NCBI GenBank assembly: GCA_037349315.1
Contig: JBAIAC010000030.1
Location: 9,631,501-9,695,500, forward strand
DNA: 64,000 nucleotides
Direction of reading: 5' to 3'
Source: Chelydra serpentina
Lineage: Eukaryota; Chordata; Testudines; Chelydridae
Position numbers and translations under genes: made by a program. Positions 44,936 to 57,309 of this stretch are shown in pieces; the first letter of the stretch is position 1; every line of letters begins with the position of its first letter. The notes beneath the pieces were generated by a model that had not been told where the DNA came from, ran no database searches, and saw only the letters and a list, made by a program, of their open reading frames with translations.

Positions 44936-45565
44936 TGTGCTTGTTGGGTTGCTAGGAGACTGACTCAGCTGTAGGCCCTGGTCCCTGACAGAGCCACAGA
45001 CTCACTGGCCTTCATTCATGTTGGGCATCTCCCATGATGCCAACCTTTAAAGGGATTGAAAGATATTTCCTGTTTATAGAAAATGGTGAATGAAGAACAT
45101 TGATGTGGCTTTTTATGTATACATCGATAATAGTGGTTACATTCTCCCTGGCTAATTATATTTTGCCTAACTAAAATTCCCTCTACTTTCAAATGGGTAA
45201 AATAGTGTTCACTTTCTGTGCAGAAGATCTGCCAGTACCGCTCTCCTCCATTTTCCACTTCCAAGCAGGGTGTGTTTTCATAAGATCCCCACATATGTAG
45301 AGCTCAATTCTTTAATGGGATACAGCCCCTTTGCACTGCTGGTTTAACTGGCCCAGGAGATGTGGCCAGAGGAAGAGGGGATAGCTGGATAACCAACTAT
45401 TGCCAGATCACCTCCTCTGCAATGCACATGTACTTACTTCAGATTCATTATATTCGTCCCTTGCTCATTAAGTGAGAAATACTCACAATTTAGCTCCCTA
45501 GTAATTTTTTCCACTATTGATTTTAAATTAATATCTTAGTCTAAATTGCTTCTCAAAGTCTAGGA

Positions 45566-45722
45566 CAGGGGCACCCAAACTTTGCCCAAGAAGGGGTCAA
45601 TGCTTCTCCTTGGAGCTTGGTAAAGGTGAAGGGAGAGTAAGGCCAAATTGCAGAAGTGCATGGGGCACATTCAGCCTAGAAACTACACTTTGGCCACTGC
45701 TGGCCAAATATGGCAGTGCCTT
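45566..45722. mobile_element. Possible degenerate hAT fragment
   Basis: Begins caggggcacccaaactttg, a hAT-like end, with ggccaaatatggcagtg near the other side. No matching right end or target duplication was found, so this is tentative. Confidence 0.35.
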
Positions 45723-45954
45723 TGTTAATTAATGAGTGTTCATTATAATTCTTAATCCATTTCTATAGATGAAGTGTGCTCATGTAGAGGGATGGAACAG
45801 AAGTAAGCATTCTGCACAACTGGATGTTAAGGTCTGCTTTCTTCTATACAACTGAACTTGATTCCATAAGACTAAATGGAGTCTGTTTACTTGCCAAGGT
45901 GAGATATAACTGAGCAGTGATACAGCACCTGCGTGGTCATAATTAGGGTGACTT

Positions 45955-46195
45955 GGGAAACCGCATGCTAATGGGTAGGGGCATTAGATTGGGAGTCAGG
46001 AGAGGTAGGTGTGGTGTCACCTTGAGCAATTACTTCATCTCTCTATGCCTATTTTCCCTCCCATCCTTTTTCTGTCTTGTCTATTTACCTTGTAAGTTCT
46101 CATGTGTTTGTAGAGTGCCTAACACAATGGGGTCTCAGTCTTGGTCAGGGCCTCTAGGTAGTACTGGAATGCCAAGCAATAATAATAGAACAGAG
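45955..46195 (+). repeat. SINE, near-complete plus copy
   Basis: gggcattagattgggagtcagg head, gtcaccttgagcaattac, then the tail gtttgtagagtgcctaac, acaatggggtctcagtc, ggtcagggcctctaggtag and aataataata. This copy shows that the minus 'tgctaggcactgtacaaac' fragments are its 3' end. Confidence 0.85.
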
Positions 46196-47334
46196 TATGT
46201 GGCTGCAATGTGCTTCATTCTTGCCAATTAATAGTCCTAATTATTTCTAGAACAAGTGTTAGTTGTGTTAATTATACTAAAGCCCTGGAATATTAGTGTT
46301 TATATTTTGCTAATGATTTGCCAACTCTGCATTGCTCCTGTAATAGGAACAGATTTTGCTAGGTTAAAATTTGATTTTTGGGACTTGTCAAAGGCAAGAG
46401 AAACAGTTAAGTAACATAGTAATAAAACTGGTAACCTCTCAGTAAACCCAACATAAGATCTTTGGACCAAACTGATCCCCAGAGTCATTCCATTGACTTT
46501 GCTGGAGTGACATGGTGAATGAATTTGGCCTTTTGTGTTTCCTTTAAATTAGGGCCAATGAGACAGCTATGTTTGTGGGGGGAAAACAAGAACATATGCT
46601 GAAAACAGAGAGTTTCCAACAAAAACTTAGTCCAGCATGGGAATGAAATTCAATCGCAAAGATTTTGTGGTTGGCTGAAGACCTGGTCTGAGATTTTCCT
46701 ACTGAGAAGTTAACATTATACAGCCCAAGAGCACCTTCCGGAATGTAAATCTTATTAACAAAGAGAGTCCAAATAACTGAACTAGGTCCCAACATGCTGT
46801 TTGAAGTAGAATACAATAGCCATGGAGTGTATAATTTTCTATAGTGAAATTGACTTTGGATGTGGACAACGGCTGCACAAACAAACCTGCCCCAAATATG
46901 TGGATAACAACTTCACTTCATCACCTGTATAGAGCTGTGAGAACTATTTACAACACTAACCAGATATCCTATAAATGATCCTCATGTCCCACTCAGATGA
47001 TTAATTAGAATTCCCTGAACACTCTGCAAGTGCCTGAACACTCTGCAAGTGCTTTTATTTGACAAACAGCATGCAATTCCTGCAGTATTTGTCTTGCACA
47101 AAGCTGCAAGAACAATCATAAGAACCAACATGGCATTGGCAATAAAGAAATAATCTGGGGAAATGGCATTGTTTAAATCAAAAGTATAGCAGGAAGGTCA
47201 AGATAGCCATTCTTGATCTAAATAACCACAGCAATTCAATTCCACGATCCTAATAAATAAATTCAAATGTGAGCCAACAGAAAATGTTGCTTGTGTGCGC
47301 CACCCAGGAATCTACTAACAAAGCTGCACTCATG
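46196..47334. other. Unassigned sequence
   Basis: 46458-46533 (attccattgactttgctgg) may be a degraded hairpin MITE; otherwise nothing recognised. Confidence 0.4.
47014..47051 (+). repeat. 19-bp tandem duplication
   Basis: cctgaacactctgcaagtg occurs twice in direct succession, a slippage-type duplication. Confidence 0.9.
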
Positions 47335-47430
47335 AAAGGAAGTGCTCTGTAATATAGTCAAAGCACATGACTAGAGGTCAGGACACCTGGGTTCCATTTT
47401 TGCTTTTGTCCCAGAAATTATCATTCTCCT
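47335..47430 (+). repeat. MIR-type SINE head fragment
   Basis: gactagaggtcaggacacctgggttcc is the MIR-type head including the B-box region; the rest has decayed. Confidence 0.65.
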
Positions 47431-47689
47431 TGTGAGATGCCCCAGGCTTGTTATACTGAGCACTGAACAGGCACTGACAGGCCAAAGGACCAATGGCAGT
47501 TTTAGCAGACTATATCTGAGTTAAAAATAAGTCATTCAGTTACTGGGATGCTGGAGTTCTTGGCCTCCTGAGTCTGTAAAAGTATCTGGTTTTGGTCTTG
47601 GCCACATAAGAGAATTCAAACTTTACAATTATGCAGTAGCATTTTCATTTTATTTTCTTTCCCTAACTCTCTCCCATTTCTAGAAATAC

Positions 47690-48167
47690 ACTTTGTCTAT
47701 ACTAGTTAGACTACAACAGTTTAAGGATTTGAAAACTAGAGCAATTTTAAAATTGATCTTGGGCAAATCCCTACTGTAGACACACTTAAGCCAGTTTAAG
47801 CCCTGCTTAGCTTCGTCTATAGGTTACCAATTTAAGCTGAGTAAACATAAACAGGGGTAAATACCTCCATGATGGCCACGATTTAGGCCCATACTGGTCA
47901 CTGACCCAGGGACCTCCAAAGCTAAAAGGGAGAACCAGGTCCTGCAATTCTAAAAGGGAGAGAGTCTCTATAGCTTGACCCAGGCTCTGACACTGGGATC
48001 TGTAACCGCCTCATGTATCCTCCTTGGATTGGGCACAGAGGAGGAGCTTGTAACACCTGCTGACCAGCGAGTTGCACATCTATATCCGAGGTTTGCACCA
48101 CATTAACAAGATACATTTTTAGATCAATTTACTTAACCTGGTACAACTTTATTAGTACAGACAAGGA
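47690..48167. mobile_element. MITE, about 478 bp
   Basis: Inverted ends ctttgtctatactagttag and the complement of ttattagtacagacaagg; ctgtagacacacttaagcc lies inside. Confidence 0.6.
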
Positions 48168-48619
48168 CGCAGTATCCAATGCTTTATACCATATGGAGGC
48201 AAATAGAATCCAAGCCCAGCTCCCAAAGGTTATTACAATTATGACAGGGTCTGAATCAGTTAGTATCTATACAGTATTCCACTGGCATGGCCTTCACCAA
48301 GTGGAAGATGCCTCTGCACCATTAGGTTATCATGTCTTCATTAAGTGAACTGGACTGAACCGCAATCACAAGATTACCAGCTGCAGGAGAATAAAGCTGC
48401 CATGGGTTTAAAATAAGGGAGGTAAATAAGCAACACACGAAATGGAATGAACCAAATGACTAAAGCAGGGGGAGTTCAAATGGAGGTGCGAATATATCCA
48501 GTCATAAAAACAAGAGGCTGAGTGAGAATCTTAGTTGCGCAATTCAGCCTAGTACGGTGTTAGGAAAGCAAGGGCGTTACATATACAGAAAGTGCAAGAA
48601 GTTATGGTCCACATAGATT

Positions 48620-48734
48620 AGGTCTACACTGCAAAAAATTGTTGTATTTGTAATTGGAGACAGCTATGTCGAATGAAATCCTAGTGGAGACAAGGCACAG
48701 GTAGCTTTTGCACTGATGTAGCTAGTCAAGGTCT
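48620..48734. mobile_element. MITE-like sequence interrupted by the hAT at 48743
   Basis: ttaggtctacactgcaaaa at left; text resumes after the hAT with ttctgggatttatctcaacc. The right end was not identified. Confidence 0.55.
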
Positions 48735-48742
48735 ATTCCACA

Positions 48743-48913
48743 CACAGGGGCTGACTTCCGGCCCCGCCCGTGGGTGCCGCAACATCTCCCGGTGCCCGGT
48801 AAGTTTGCCGCGGGTCCGGGGCGGGCGGGGAGTTGCCGGTGGGTGCGGAGCACCCACCAATTTTTCTCCGTGGGTGCTCCAGCACCGGAGCACCCACGGA
48901 GTCGGCGCCTATG
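48743..48913. mobile_element. hAT MITE, 171 bp, same family as 14295-15068
   Basis: Perfect 8-bp duplication attccaca at 48735-48742 and 48914-48921; ends cacaggggctgacttcc and ggagtcggcgcctatg. It is inverted relative to the 14.3-kb copy. It interrupts a 'gtctacact' MITE-like sequence. Confidence 0.93.
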
Positions 48914-49233
48914 ATTCCACACACCCCTTCTGGGATTTATCTCAACCATGAGCAGCAAGGTAAAATCTACAGGGGCACCATGTGCTACTGCCTGTTACCC
49001 AAAGCCCTGGAATCCAATTCTTCTTCATAGTCTTCTTCCTATTCATGGCTTTATCATTGTTCATTAGGCCAGCTTCATAGCAGAGATGGTGAGTTAAGTT
49101 GTCAAAAGTTCTTCCAGAATCAATTCCATAGGTTATAGTCCAGTAGGCAGTCCATGTGCAGAGTCTGTTTCAATTCTTCCATGAGAAATTGCAGGGTAAT
49201 CCAGAATGGAGCTGGAGACCTCAGTCTTGTGAC

Positions 49234-49833
49234 CAGGGGTGAAAGTAATTTACAGGACTTACCAGTACGCCGGAGTCCTGGGTGGGGGCGTGGCCTCAAC
49301 CGGAAGAGGCGTGGCCTTGACCGGAAGAGGCAATTTAAAGGCCCCGGGGCTTTGGCTGGGAGCCCCGGGGCCTTTAAATCACCCCAGAGATACCAGCCGC
49401 AGAGGCAGCTGGGAGCCCCGGGGCAAATTCAAGGACCCGGGGCTTTGGCCGCCACAGAGCTCCGGGAATTTTAAATCCCTGTCAGAGCCCCGGGGCTCTG
49501 GTGGGGATTAAAAAAGGCCCAGGGCTCCCCGCAGTGGCAGGAGTCGCAGGCCTTTTAAATCCCCGCCTGAGCCCAGCTCCAGCAGCCGAGCTCGGGCGGC
49601 ACTTTAAAAGGCCCGCGGCTCCTGCCGCAGCGGGGAGCTGCGAGCCTTTTAAAGCACCACCCGAGCCCGGCTCCAGCAGCGGGGCTCGGGCGGTGCTTAA
49701 AAAGGCCCGGGGCTCCTGCCCCCGCGCAGAGCCCCGGGCCCTTTAAATCACCGCTGGGGAAGCCGGTGCGGTCCGGCTTGGTGTACTGGCTCTTGCTGGT
49801 ATGCCGGACCAGACCGACTTACTTTCACCTCTG
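49234..49833. mobile_element. GC-rich hAT-like element with palindromic cassette
   Basis: Ends caggggtgaaagtaa and ttactttcacctctg; the next bases also pair (accagtacgccgga with gctggtatgccggacc). The flanking 8-mers do not match convincingly. The interior repeats ttaaaggccccgggg / ccccggggcctttaaa palindromes, and 49601-49654 is close to the 14427-14480 cassette in the differently ended element. No coding. Confidence 0.8.
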
Positions 49834-50396
49834 ACTTAAACTTCCTCTAACAAAGTTCAAGCAGATCTGAGATGGCAAGCATCAGGCCCTAGAGTTCTTT
49901 TATAGATCTCCGGCACGCTACGATAGCGTCTTGACAGAAGATAACACAGTAGGCATTCCTTGGATGAAGAATAGGTAATATACATTGCTGCTTTAAAGTA
50001 AACCTCCTATTTCCTAGGCACACACTGGTAATTAGCTGCATGCATTAGCATAAGGCAATTAACCACTCTAGCAGTTCATAGACAGTTTACTACAAACTTC
50101 AAAGAGAAATACAGACAGTGATATTATTACATCTAAGCTTCATCTAAATGCTAATATTCCCTTTTGATCTCTGCATCAATAGAATATAGGAACAGACAGG
50201 AACAGAAGTTTAGCATCTACGGGCTAATCTGGTTACACTGTTAATATCTTACAATATATAGGTGTAAACAGACAAACACAATTAGTATTTACTTCTAGTT
50301 CTCTAACAATATAGGTTTAAATTTCAAAGGATTTAGTCCACTTACATGGCTTTGATAACTATCTATAATAAATGGTCCTGTTTATCATTTATTACT

Positions 50397-51129
50397 CAGG
50401 GGGGAGTTCTGCGCAATGAAGAATTTTGCAGAAATTAATGTTGTGCGCGCAGAATTTCCTTTCCCCCATAGAAATAGGCTGCAGTGCTGCTGGCCACCCC
50501 TGGGGGCTGCTGGACCTGGCAGAGCCCAGCTCGCACATAGAAGGCATTGCTGGGGGGAAGGGAGAGGAAGCTAGAGGGTTCCCAACAGCTGCAGTTCCCC
50601 ACACACCCTGAGGGAAGGAGACAGAGGTGTGCAGGAAACTCCATACAAGCCTGGGATCCAGCATCAGGCTCTAGGGCATAGGAGGGTGGGTGTGTGGGCT
50701 GTGGGGGCCCCATGGCTGGGCTTTGGTGGAGAGGGGATGTGGGTATCTGGGCAAAGGGGTAGGGGGCTGGGCTCTGGGAGGGTGTATCTGGGCCAGGAGC
50801 CCCCATGGGAGGGAGTGCAGGTATCTGGGTTGGGGGGCCACTTGCGGCTGGGCTTGGGGGGCGGGGTGCAGGTGTCTGACCCCCTGGCTGGGCTCTGGGG
50901 GCGGGGCAGAGAAACAGGAACTGGGTTGTCGTAGGGGTTTCTGTAACTCTCTATTCCTGGGGCAATTTTTTGTGTGTTTGTATTGTTACAGACATATTTG
51001 CTGACAGGTATTTTGAAATAAAATTACCAAAAATAACTGAAACTGGTGTGATCATGTAGTGTTATTTTGACAAATAAAATTTGCAGAATTTTAAAATAAT
51101 GTGCGCAAAAAAATTATTTTTTGTGCAGA
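50397..51129. mobile_element. hAT-like element with G-rich interior, next to CR1
   Basis: Left end caggggggagttctgcgc; right region ttgcagaattttaaaataatgtgcgc is its inverted partner, though the last bases are lost against the following CR1. The interior (50680-50920) is G-rich, with repeated ggctgggct...ggggg...gtatctggg units. Overlapping frames there are chance. Confidence 0.7.
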
Positions 51130-52508
51130 AAAGGGGAATAAGACAACCCAGAGAACTACAGACCAGTTAACTTAACTTCTTTACCCAGAAAGATAACGGA
51201 GCAAATAATTAAGCAATCCATTTGCAGACACCTAGAAGATAAGGTGGTAAGTAACAGTCAGCATGGATTTGTTAAGAAAAAATGTCAAACTAACCTAATA
51301 GCTTTCTTTGACAGGGTAACATGCCTTGTTGATAGGGGTGAAGCAGTAGATGTGGTAGGTCTTGACTTTAGTAAGGCTTTTGATACTGTCTCGCATGACC
51401 TTCTCATAAACAAATTAGGGAAATACAACTTAGAGCTATTATAAGGTGGGTGCATAACTGCTTGGAAAAGCATTCCCAGAAAGTAGTTATCAGTGGTTCA
51501 CAGTCTCGAGTGGAGTCCTGCAGGGATCAACTCTGGGTCTGGTTCTGTTCAATATGTTCATCAATGATTTAGATAATGGCATAGAAAGTACACTTATAAG
51601 GTTTGTGGACGATTTGAAGCTGGGTGGGGTTGCAAGTGCTTTGGAGGAGAGGATTAAAATTCAAAATGATCTGGACAAACTGAAGAAATGGTCTGAAGTA
51701 AATAGGATGAAATTCAATAAGGCCAAATGCCAAGTACTCCACTTAGGAAGTTGCACACATACAAAATTGGAATTGACTGCCTAGGAAGAAATGATGTGGA
51801 AAGGGATCTGGGGGGTCATAGTAGATCACAAGCCAAATAGTGGATCACCAGCTATGGTATGCCCTTGAATACACCTTGAACACTGCGTGCAGATGTGGTC
51901 GCCCCATCTCAAAAAAGATATATTGGAAAAGGTTCAGAAAAGGGCAACAAAAATGATTAGGGGTATAGAACAGCTTCCGTATGAGGAGAGATTAATAAGA
52001 CTGGGACTTTTCAGTTTGGAAAAGAGGTGATTAAGGGGAGATATGATAGAGGTCTATAAAATCATGAGTGGTATAGAGAAAGTAAATAAGGAAGTGTTAT
52101 TTACTCCTTTTCATAATACAAGAACAAGGGGCCACCAGATGAAATTAATAGGTAGCAGATTTAAAACAAACACAAGAAAGTATTTTTTCACGCAACACAC
52201 TGTCAACCTCTGGAATTCCTTGCCAGAGGGTGTTGTGAAGGCCAATACTATAATGTGGTTCAAAAGGGAACTAGATAGATTCATGGAAGATAGGTCCATC
52301 AATGGCTATTAGCCAGGATGGGAAGGAATGGTGTCCCTAGCCTGTTTGCCAGAAGCTGGGATTGGGTGACAGGGCATGGATCACTTGATGATAACCTGTC
52401 TGTTCATTCCCTTTGGGGAACCTGCCATTGGCCACTGTCAGAGAACAGGACACTGGGCTTGATGGACCTTTGGTCTGACCCAGTATGGCCGTTCTTATGT
52501 TCCTATGT
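51127..52508 (+). pseudogene. CR1 LINE ORF2, RT domain and 3' end, frame-broken
   Basis: Translated segments give CR1 reverse transcriptase: NYRPVNLTS, SQHGFVKKK, VVGLDFSKAFDTVSHDLL (51344-51405), FNMFINDLDN, LIRFVDDLKLGG (about 51594-51630; the usual FADD reads FVDD, changed at one residue), and NRMKFNKAKCQVLHLG. After a gap the C-terminal block [12 protein letters not shown] (52200-52240) follows. The 3' end is cttgatggacctttggtctg ... gttcttatgttcc. Several frameshifts and an internal deletion near 51790-51860. It would encode target-primed reverse transcription; dead. Confidence 0.9.
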
Positions 52509-53363
52509 CAACAATGTAACGCTGTTGCAAACAAAAGCAAACATCATTCTGGGATGTAGTAGGAGTGTTGGAAGCAAGACACAAGAAGTATTTTTCTGCT
52601 CTACTCTGCGTTGATTAAGCCTCAACTAGAGTATTGTGTCCAGTTCTGGGTGCCACATTTCAGGAAAGATGTGGACAAATTGCAGAAAGTCTAGTGAAGA
52701 GCAACAAAAATGAACGGTCTAGAAAACATGACATACAAGAGAAGTTTGAAAAAATTGGGTTTGTTTAGTCTGGAGAAGAGAAGACTGGGGGGGAACATAA
52801 CAGTTTTCAAGTACATAAAAGGTTGTTACAAGGAGGATGGATGAAAATTGTTCTTTATAACCTCTGAGGATAGGAAAAGAAGCAATGGGGTTAAATTTAA
52901 AGCCAGGGCAGTTTAGGTTGGATATTAAGAAAAGTTTCCTAACTGTCAAGGTGGTTAAGCACTGGAATAAATTGCCTAGGTAGATTGTGGAATCTCCAGC
53001 ATTGGAGATTTTTAAGAACAAGTTAGACAAACACCTGTCAGGGATGGTCTAGATCAGGGGTTCTCAAACTGAGGGTTGGGACCCCCCAGGGAGTCGTGTG
53101 AGGTTATTACATGGGGGATTGTGAGCTGTCAGCCTCCCTCCCCCCCAAACCCTGCTTTTCCCCCAGCATTTATAATGGTGTTAAATATATAAAGAAGTGT
53201 TTTTAATGTATGGGGGGGTTGCACTCAGAGGCTTGCTATGTGAAAGGGGTCACCAGTACAAAAGTTTGAGAACTACTGGTCTAGATAATACTTAGTCCTG
53301 TCATCAGTGCAAAGGACTGGACTAGATGACCTCTCGAGGTCCCAGTCCTATGATTCTATGTTG
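52509..53363 (+). repeat. Second CR1 copy, head to tail with the first, hosting a hAT
   Basis: Plus orientation: caactagagtattgtgtcc, aatgggggttaaattt-like text, tggaataaattgcctagg, ggagatttttaagaac, then the hAT at 53055-53278, and the tail aatacttagtcctg, gactagatgacctctcgagg, ending tatgattctatg. The 3' end differs from the copy before it, so two subfamilies are joined here. Confidence 0.88.
53055..53278. mobile_element. hAT MITE, 224 bp, nested in a CR1 3' end
   Basis: Ends caggggttctcaaactg and agtttgagaactactg; perfect duplication gtctagat at 53047-53054 and 53279-53286. The flanks join into the CR1 3' tail (cagggatggtctagat, then aatacttagtcctg). Confidence 0.95.
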
Positions 53364-54094
53364 GTAAAACCACTGGGCAACAGCCCTATATTCCTTTCTA
53401 TGAGATGCAAATGTTCTGTAATCTGCTCTATGGAAAGTGAAATGATGGAGACATTAGTAGTGACTCCAAAGTTAAGATTGCAACAAGATTTGGATACATA
53501 TATCAATATCCTTAGCGAGTGTAACTCAGTGAAGCTCCATTGACATGTGGCCCTGTGCCTGCTTTATATAGTTATACAGATATTGCCACTGGTTTTTAAA
53601 AGCAGCCTCCATATTTGTATTTAGAATTTTATGGCTGCAAGGAGTTGCAGTTGCAAATTGTGCACCTGCCATTATGCACAAACGGCCTGTGGATACTGTG
53701 GAAACTGCCTGTGCTTCTGATTATATTTACACTGAGTACAGGCAGTCCACATACTATTCACAATTGGAATGGTAATGTTGGAAGTTTGAGTTGTCTGGCA
53801 TGGAGGCCAACTAGACAGGTCAGCCATGTTCCATGGTTTGTCCCATACTCAATTAAATAAATGAGTTGCTGGAATGTTGCAGAGCTGCCGCTGGCGTGAT
53901 AAAATTCTTCAAGAAAACTCCAAGTTGCAAACTTGCTTGTGGAGAAACATACAGTTTAAATCCACCAGTGACATGGCATAAGCTTCCATAACAAAGGTCA
54001 GGATCCCTGTCAGCCAACTGTTTCCTCCTGAGTCTTAATGGTGTACACACTCAGTAATAAGATTTGTGGGGTGAATTTACCTCAGAGCTATGTT
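53364..54094. other. Unassigned sequence
   Basis: No gene or repeat recognised. Confidence 0.5.
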
Positions 54095-54500
54095 CTTGGA
54101 TATAGACTCAGATTTTATGGTCAGAAGGGACCATTTTCATCGTCTAGCCTGACCACCTGCACAACGCAGGCCACAGAATCTCACCCACCCACTCCTGTAA
54201 TAAACCCCTAACCTATGTCTGAGATATTGAAGTCCTCAAATCATGGTTTAAAGACTTCAAGGTGCAGAGAATCCTCCAGCAAGTGAACCGTGCCCCATGC
54301 TGCAGAGGAAGGTGAAAAACCCCCAGGGCCTCTGCCAATCTGCCCTGGAGGAAAATTCCTTCCCGACCCCAAATATGGCGATCAGCTAAACCCTGAGCAT
54401 GTGGGCAAGACTCACCAGCCAGGCCCCCAGGAAAGAATTCTCTGTAGTAACTCAGATCCCACCCCATCAAACATCCCATCACAGGCCTGCTCTCCATTCT
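54095..54500 (-). repeat. CR1 LINE 3' region
   Basis: Minus-strand copy: cagattttatggtcagaagg, cgtctagcctgacc, gaagtcctcaaatcatgg and aggaaaattccttcccgacc are the complement of the subfamily at 44205-44935. Confidence 0.88.
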
Positions 54501-54508
54501 CTAACTAT

Positions 54509-54670
54509 GGCCTGGTCCACACTTAAAAGTTAGGTTGATTGTAACTACGGCACTCAGGGGTGTGAAAAACTGCCCACCTAACCCTCCACGTAGAATGCTT
54601 TGGTCAGCCTACCTACTGTAGCTCAGGGAGGTAGAGTTCCCACAGCAATGGAAAAACCTCTTTTGAGAAT
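54509..54670. mobile_element. Harbinger-like MITE, left end
   Basis: ggcctggtccacacttaaaag at left and gttaggttgattgtaac; the right end is lost. Confidence 0.55.
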
Positions 54671-54731
54671 TTTCCAGCTCAGACTCCTCTCTAGTTAAAA
54701 GTGGATTCATTTCTGCTGATATATTATAGAT

Positions 54732-54859
54732 CAAATTTTCAAAAGCCCTTCAGTGATTTAGAAGCCCAAGTCTCATTTTCAAGTGACAAGTGATTTAGAA
54801 GCCTAAGTCACTTGAAAATGAGACAGACTTCTAAATCACTTAAGTACTTTTGAAAATTT
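54732..54859. mobile_element. Hairpin MITE with perfect inner arms
   Basis: Outer arms caaattttcaaaag and cttttgaaaatttg; inner 18-bp arms 54770-54787 and 54807-54824 are exact inverse complements around a 19-base loop. Confidence 0.8.
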
Positions 54860-55918
54860 GACCTTCCATTTTGGGGGTTCACACTGACTTCTTTTGTAGC
54901 ACCAAAGTCTCCCTATAATCTTTGGGGAAATTTTGGAATCCCTTATAAACTGTGATAAGAAACCCACCGGCTGAATTGCCAATAAGTCTTGCAGATATCT
55001 CCCTTCATTTATAAGAATCATGCTATGCATATCCAAAAACATCAACACAAGGGGGTGGAAGGAAAGTACCCATAAACAGCAGACTTCCATTTGAGGGGAA
55101 AAAAATATTGGCTTTTCTTAAATCACAAATGGCACAATATGTATGTTATGTGGGAGTCACAGTCTGATCCCATACTACTAGGATATTTGTCTTCAATTAT
55201 AAACAGCTCTGTCTGGAAATAATGTTGCCATACACCAAAACATCAGATGTGCTTTCCATGGAATTTTGCCTACAAAGAAGGCAATAGGTCAGTGGGAAAA
55301 AAGTATTTTAGTGAAAGTTACCCTTCATATTTGGAACTTTAGACCAAACAATTGCCAGTTTCTCATGCTTTCCCCTGTATGATTTCAAACATATCCCCAG
55401 CTGCTGATATCCAATGGGATCTATATTTCCACAGCTAAACTGTTTCACCACGTTCTAGTCTACAGTATAACAGGCAGTAAGTCAGGTTCTCCTTGCCAGC
55501 TGCAATTACCCATGCTTGCCTTTCCTTTAGTAACAGCTGTTCTCACTGATTTTGGCCCACCTGCCACATTTACTAAACAACACCAATCATTAGCGTTACC
55601 ATTTGTTTCTGAAGACACATCCAGCTTCAATTACTTTTAGTCCCCGTCATGCACTCTTTGAGCTGTGGTTGCTACAGAAACAGCAGTACAGATTCCCAGC
55701 TGAAACTGAGCTCCACTAAGAGATCATGGAGCATCACCAAAGCATAGGGAAGCCCTGCCTCCTCCATATTCCCTTCCCTGGCACACTCCCCATGATGGGA
55801 CAGGTGGAAGGGCAGCTGACTTCACAAACCAGTAGCGTCTCCACTGATGGAATTCTCAGCTGGCCAGCATCTGACCCCTTTATGCTACCTGAGAGGCATA
55901 ATGCAGCCAGATCATTGA
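54860..55918. other. Unassigned sequence
   Basis: No gene or repeat recognised. Confidence 0.5.
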
Positions 55919-56165
55919 CAGGGTTGTCAACTCTGATGAGTTTATTGCATATCTCATGATGTTTGGTCTTTTAAGCCCCAGCTCCTGGAGTCATGTGACT
56001 CTCAGCTTTCATTAAAACCTGTTTCTATCAACTTCATGATCGCAGAGAAAAAAGTTTGAAACCATGTCTGACGTATAACATAAAGCCTCAGAAACCAGAA
56101 GAGAGAGAAAAAGAACCACAGATTTTTTAAAAATCTCATTTTTAAGCCAAACTCATAATTTTGAG
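55919..56165 (+). repeat. 'agctcctggagtcatgtga' dispersed repeat, copy 1
   Basis: cagggttgtcaactctgatg, gccccagctcctggag, gactctcagctttcatt and aaaatctcatttttaagcc. A second copy lies at 57424-57545. The type is unknown. Confidence 0.6.
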
Positions 56166-56740
56166 AGTCACTTGGGTTGGAAAGACTGACTGTATATAAG
56201 AATCTGGTCCAGTATGCTCAGCATAGACAACACCTCCCTGGCCCGCTCAGAGAGCAGGCCCTGAATGGCTAACAGCTCTGAAAAGATTCCCATCTCATCC
56301 TCCTTTGCTGGGAAGACTCCAGATATGACACGGGCCTTCAGAGGGAGGGAGAAGATTAACAATTTAGCTCTCCCAGGGTAGGCATAAGCATCCTTGGTGA
56401 TCTTCACTTTGGAGTAGGTCTCCAGTTCACCTCTATACCTTCTCCATCCTCATTTTAACTAGCGTTTTCCACCTCCTTTGGACCCGCACAGCCTCTCAAT
56501 TTGCCGCCCCACACCAGGAACAAGCAGAGAGCCTCACACCCCTGCCCGCCCCAGTCTCCCACCTCAGACAGCTTGCTGGCTCCTTCACGCTTCTCTGCCA
56601 TGGTCTATGCTCCCACCATGAGTCAGCTCATCAAAGTTAGCTCCTAATCCAAGTGGGAGGTCAGGAATCAGCAGTAGAGGGAAGCAAACCTCCTCAGGAC
56701 CAGGAAGATGACAGGGACTGGGGTGGATGATTTACAATGC

Positions 56741-56759
56741 GGGGGGGGGGGGGGGGGGG
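56741..56759. repeat. G19 homopolymer
   Basis: 19 consecutive G after tttacaatgc. Confidence 0.95.
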
Positions 56760-56789
56760 AGTGGATCCTCACCCAACCCTCCTCCAACC

Positions 56790-57053
56790 ATATGTCTACA
56801 TGGCAATTAGACATCTGTGGTTGGCCCGTGCTAGCTGACTCGGGCTAAGGGGCTAGTACTAAGGGTCTGTGTAATTGTGGTATAGACATTTGGGTCTGGG
56901 TCCCTCGCACCTCACAGGGTCCTAAAGCCCAGGTTCCAGCCTGAGCCCAAATATCTACAGCACAATTAAACAGCCCTTTAGCCAGAGCCCTGCGAGTCCA
57001 AGTCAGCTGGCCCGGGCCACCGGTGGGTTTTTAACTGCAGTGTAGACATAACT
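56790..57053. mobile_element. Palindromic 'GTCTACAC' MITE
   Basis: tatgtctacatggcaatta at left and ttttaactgcagtgtagacat at right; paired internal blocks (ggcccgtgctagctgac with gtcagctggcccgggcc) make a long imperfect palindrome. Confidence 0.8.
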
Positions 57054-57309
57054 CAGTGTCCAGAAATCCCCCCTCTCTTCCTGGCCCAGTGAAATGGCCA
57101 CCTCTAAACCCTAGCAGCCTGGCCATGCACCAGGGAATTATTTATTTAGCCTTCTGAACACCTCGGCTTCACTCAGCTCTTACAGCAATTTAAATGTACA
57201 AGGCAAAGTGTAAAATCCACAAGGCACATGGACAGAATCCACATTGAACTGCCCAGACCATGCGGACTGTGATAGCCACCCCTCTGACCACATTCACTCA
57301 TTCCAGCTT

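Noticed and set aside
50435..51004. 101- to 123-codon frames
   Set aside because: They are within the G-rich hAT-like element; no domain.
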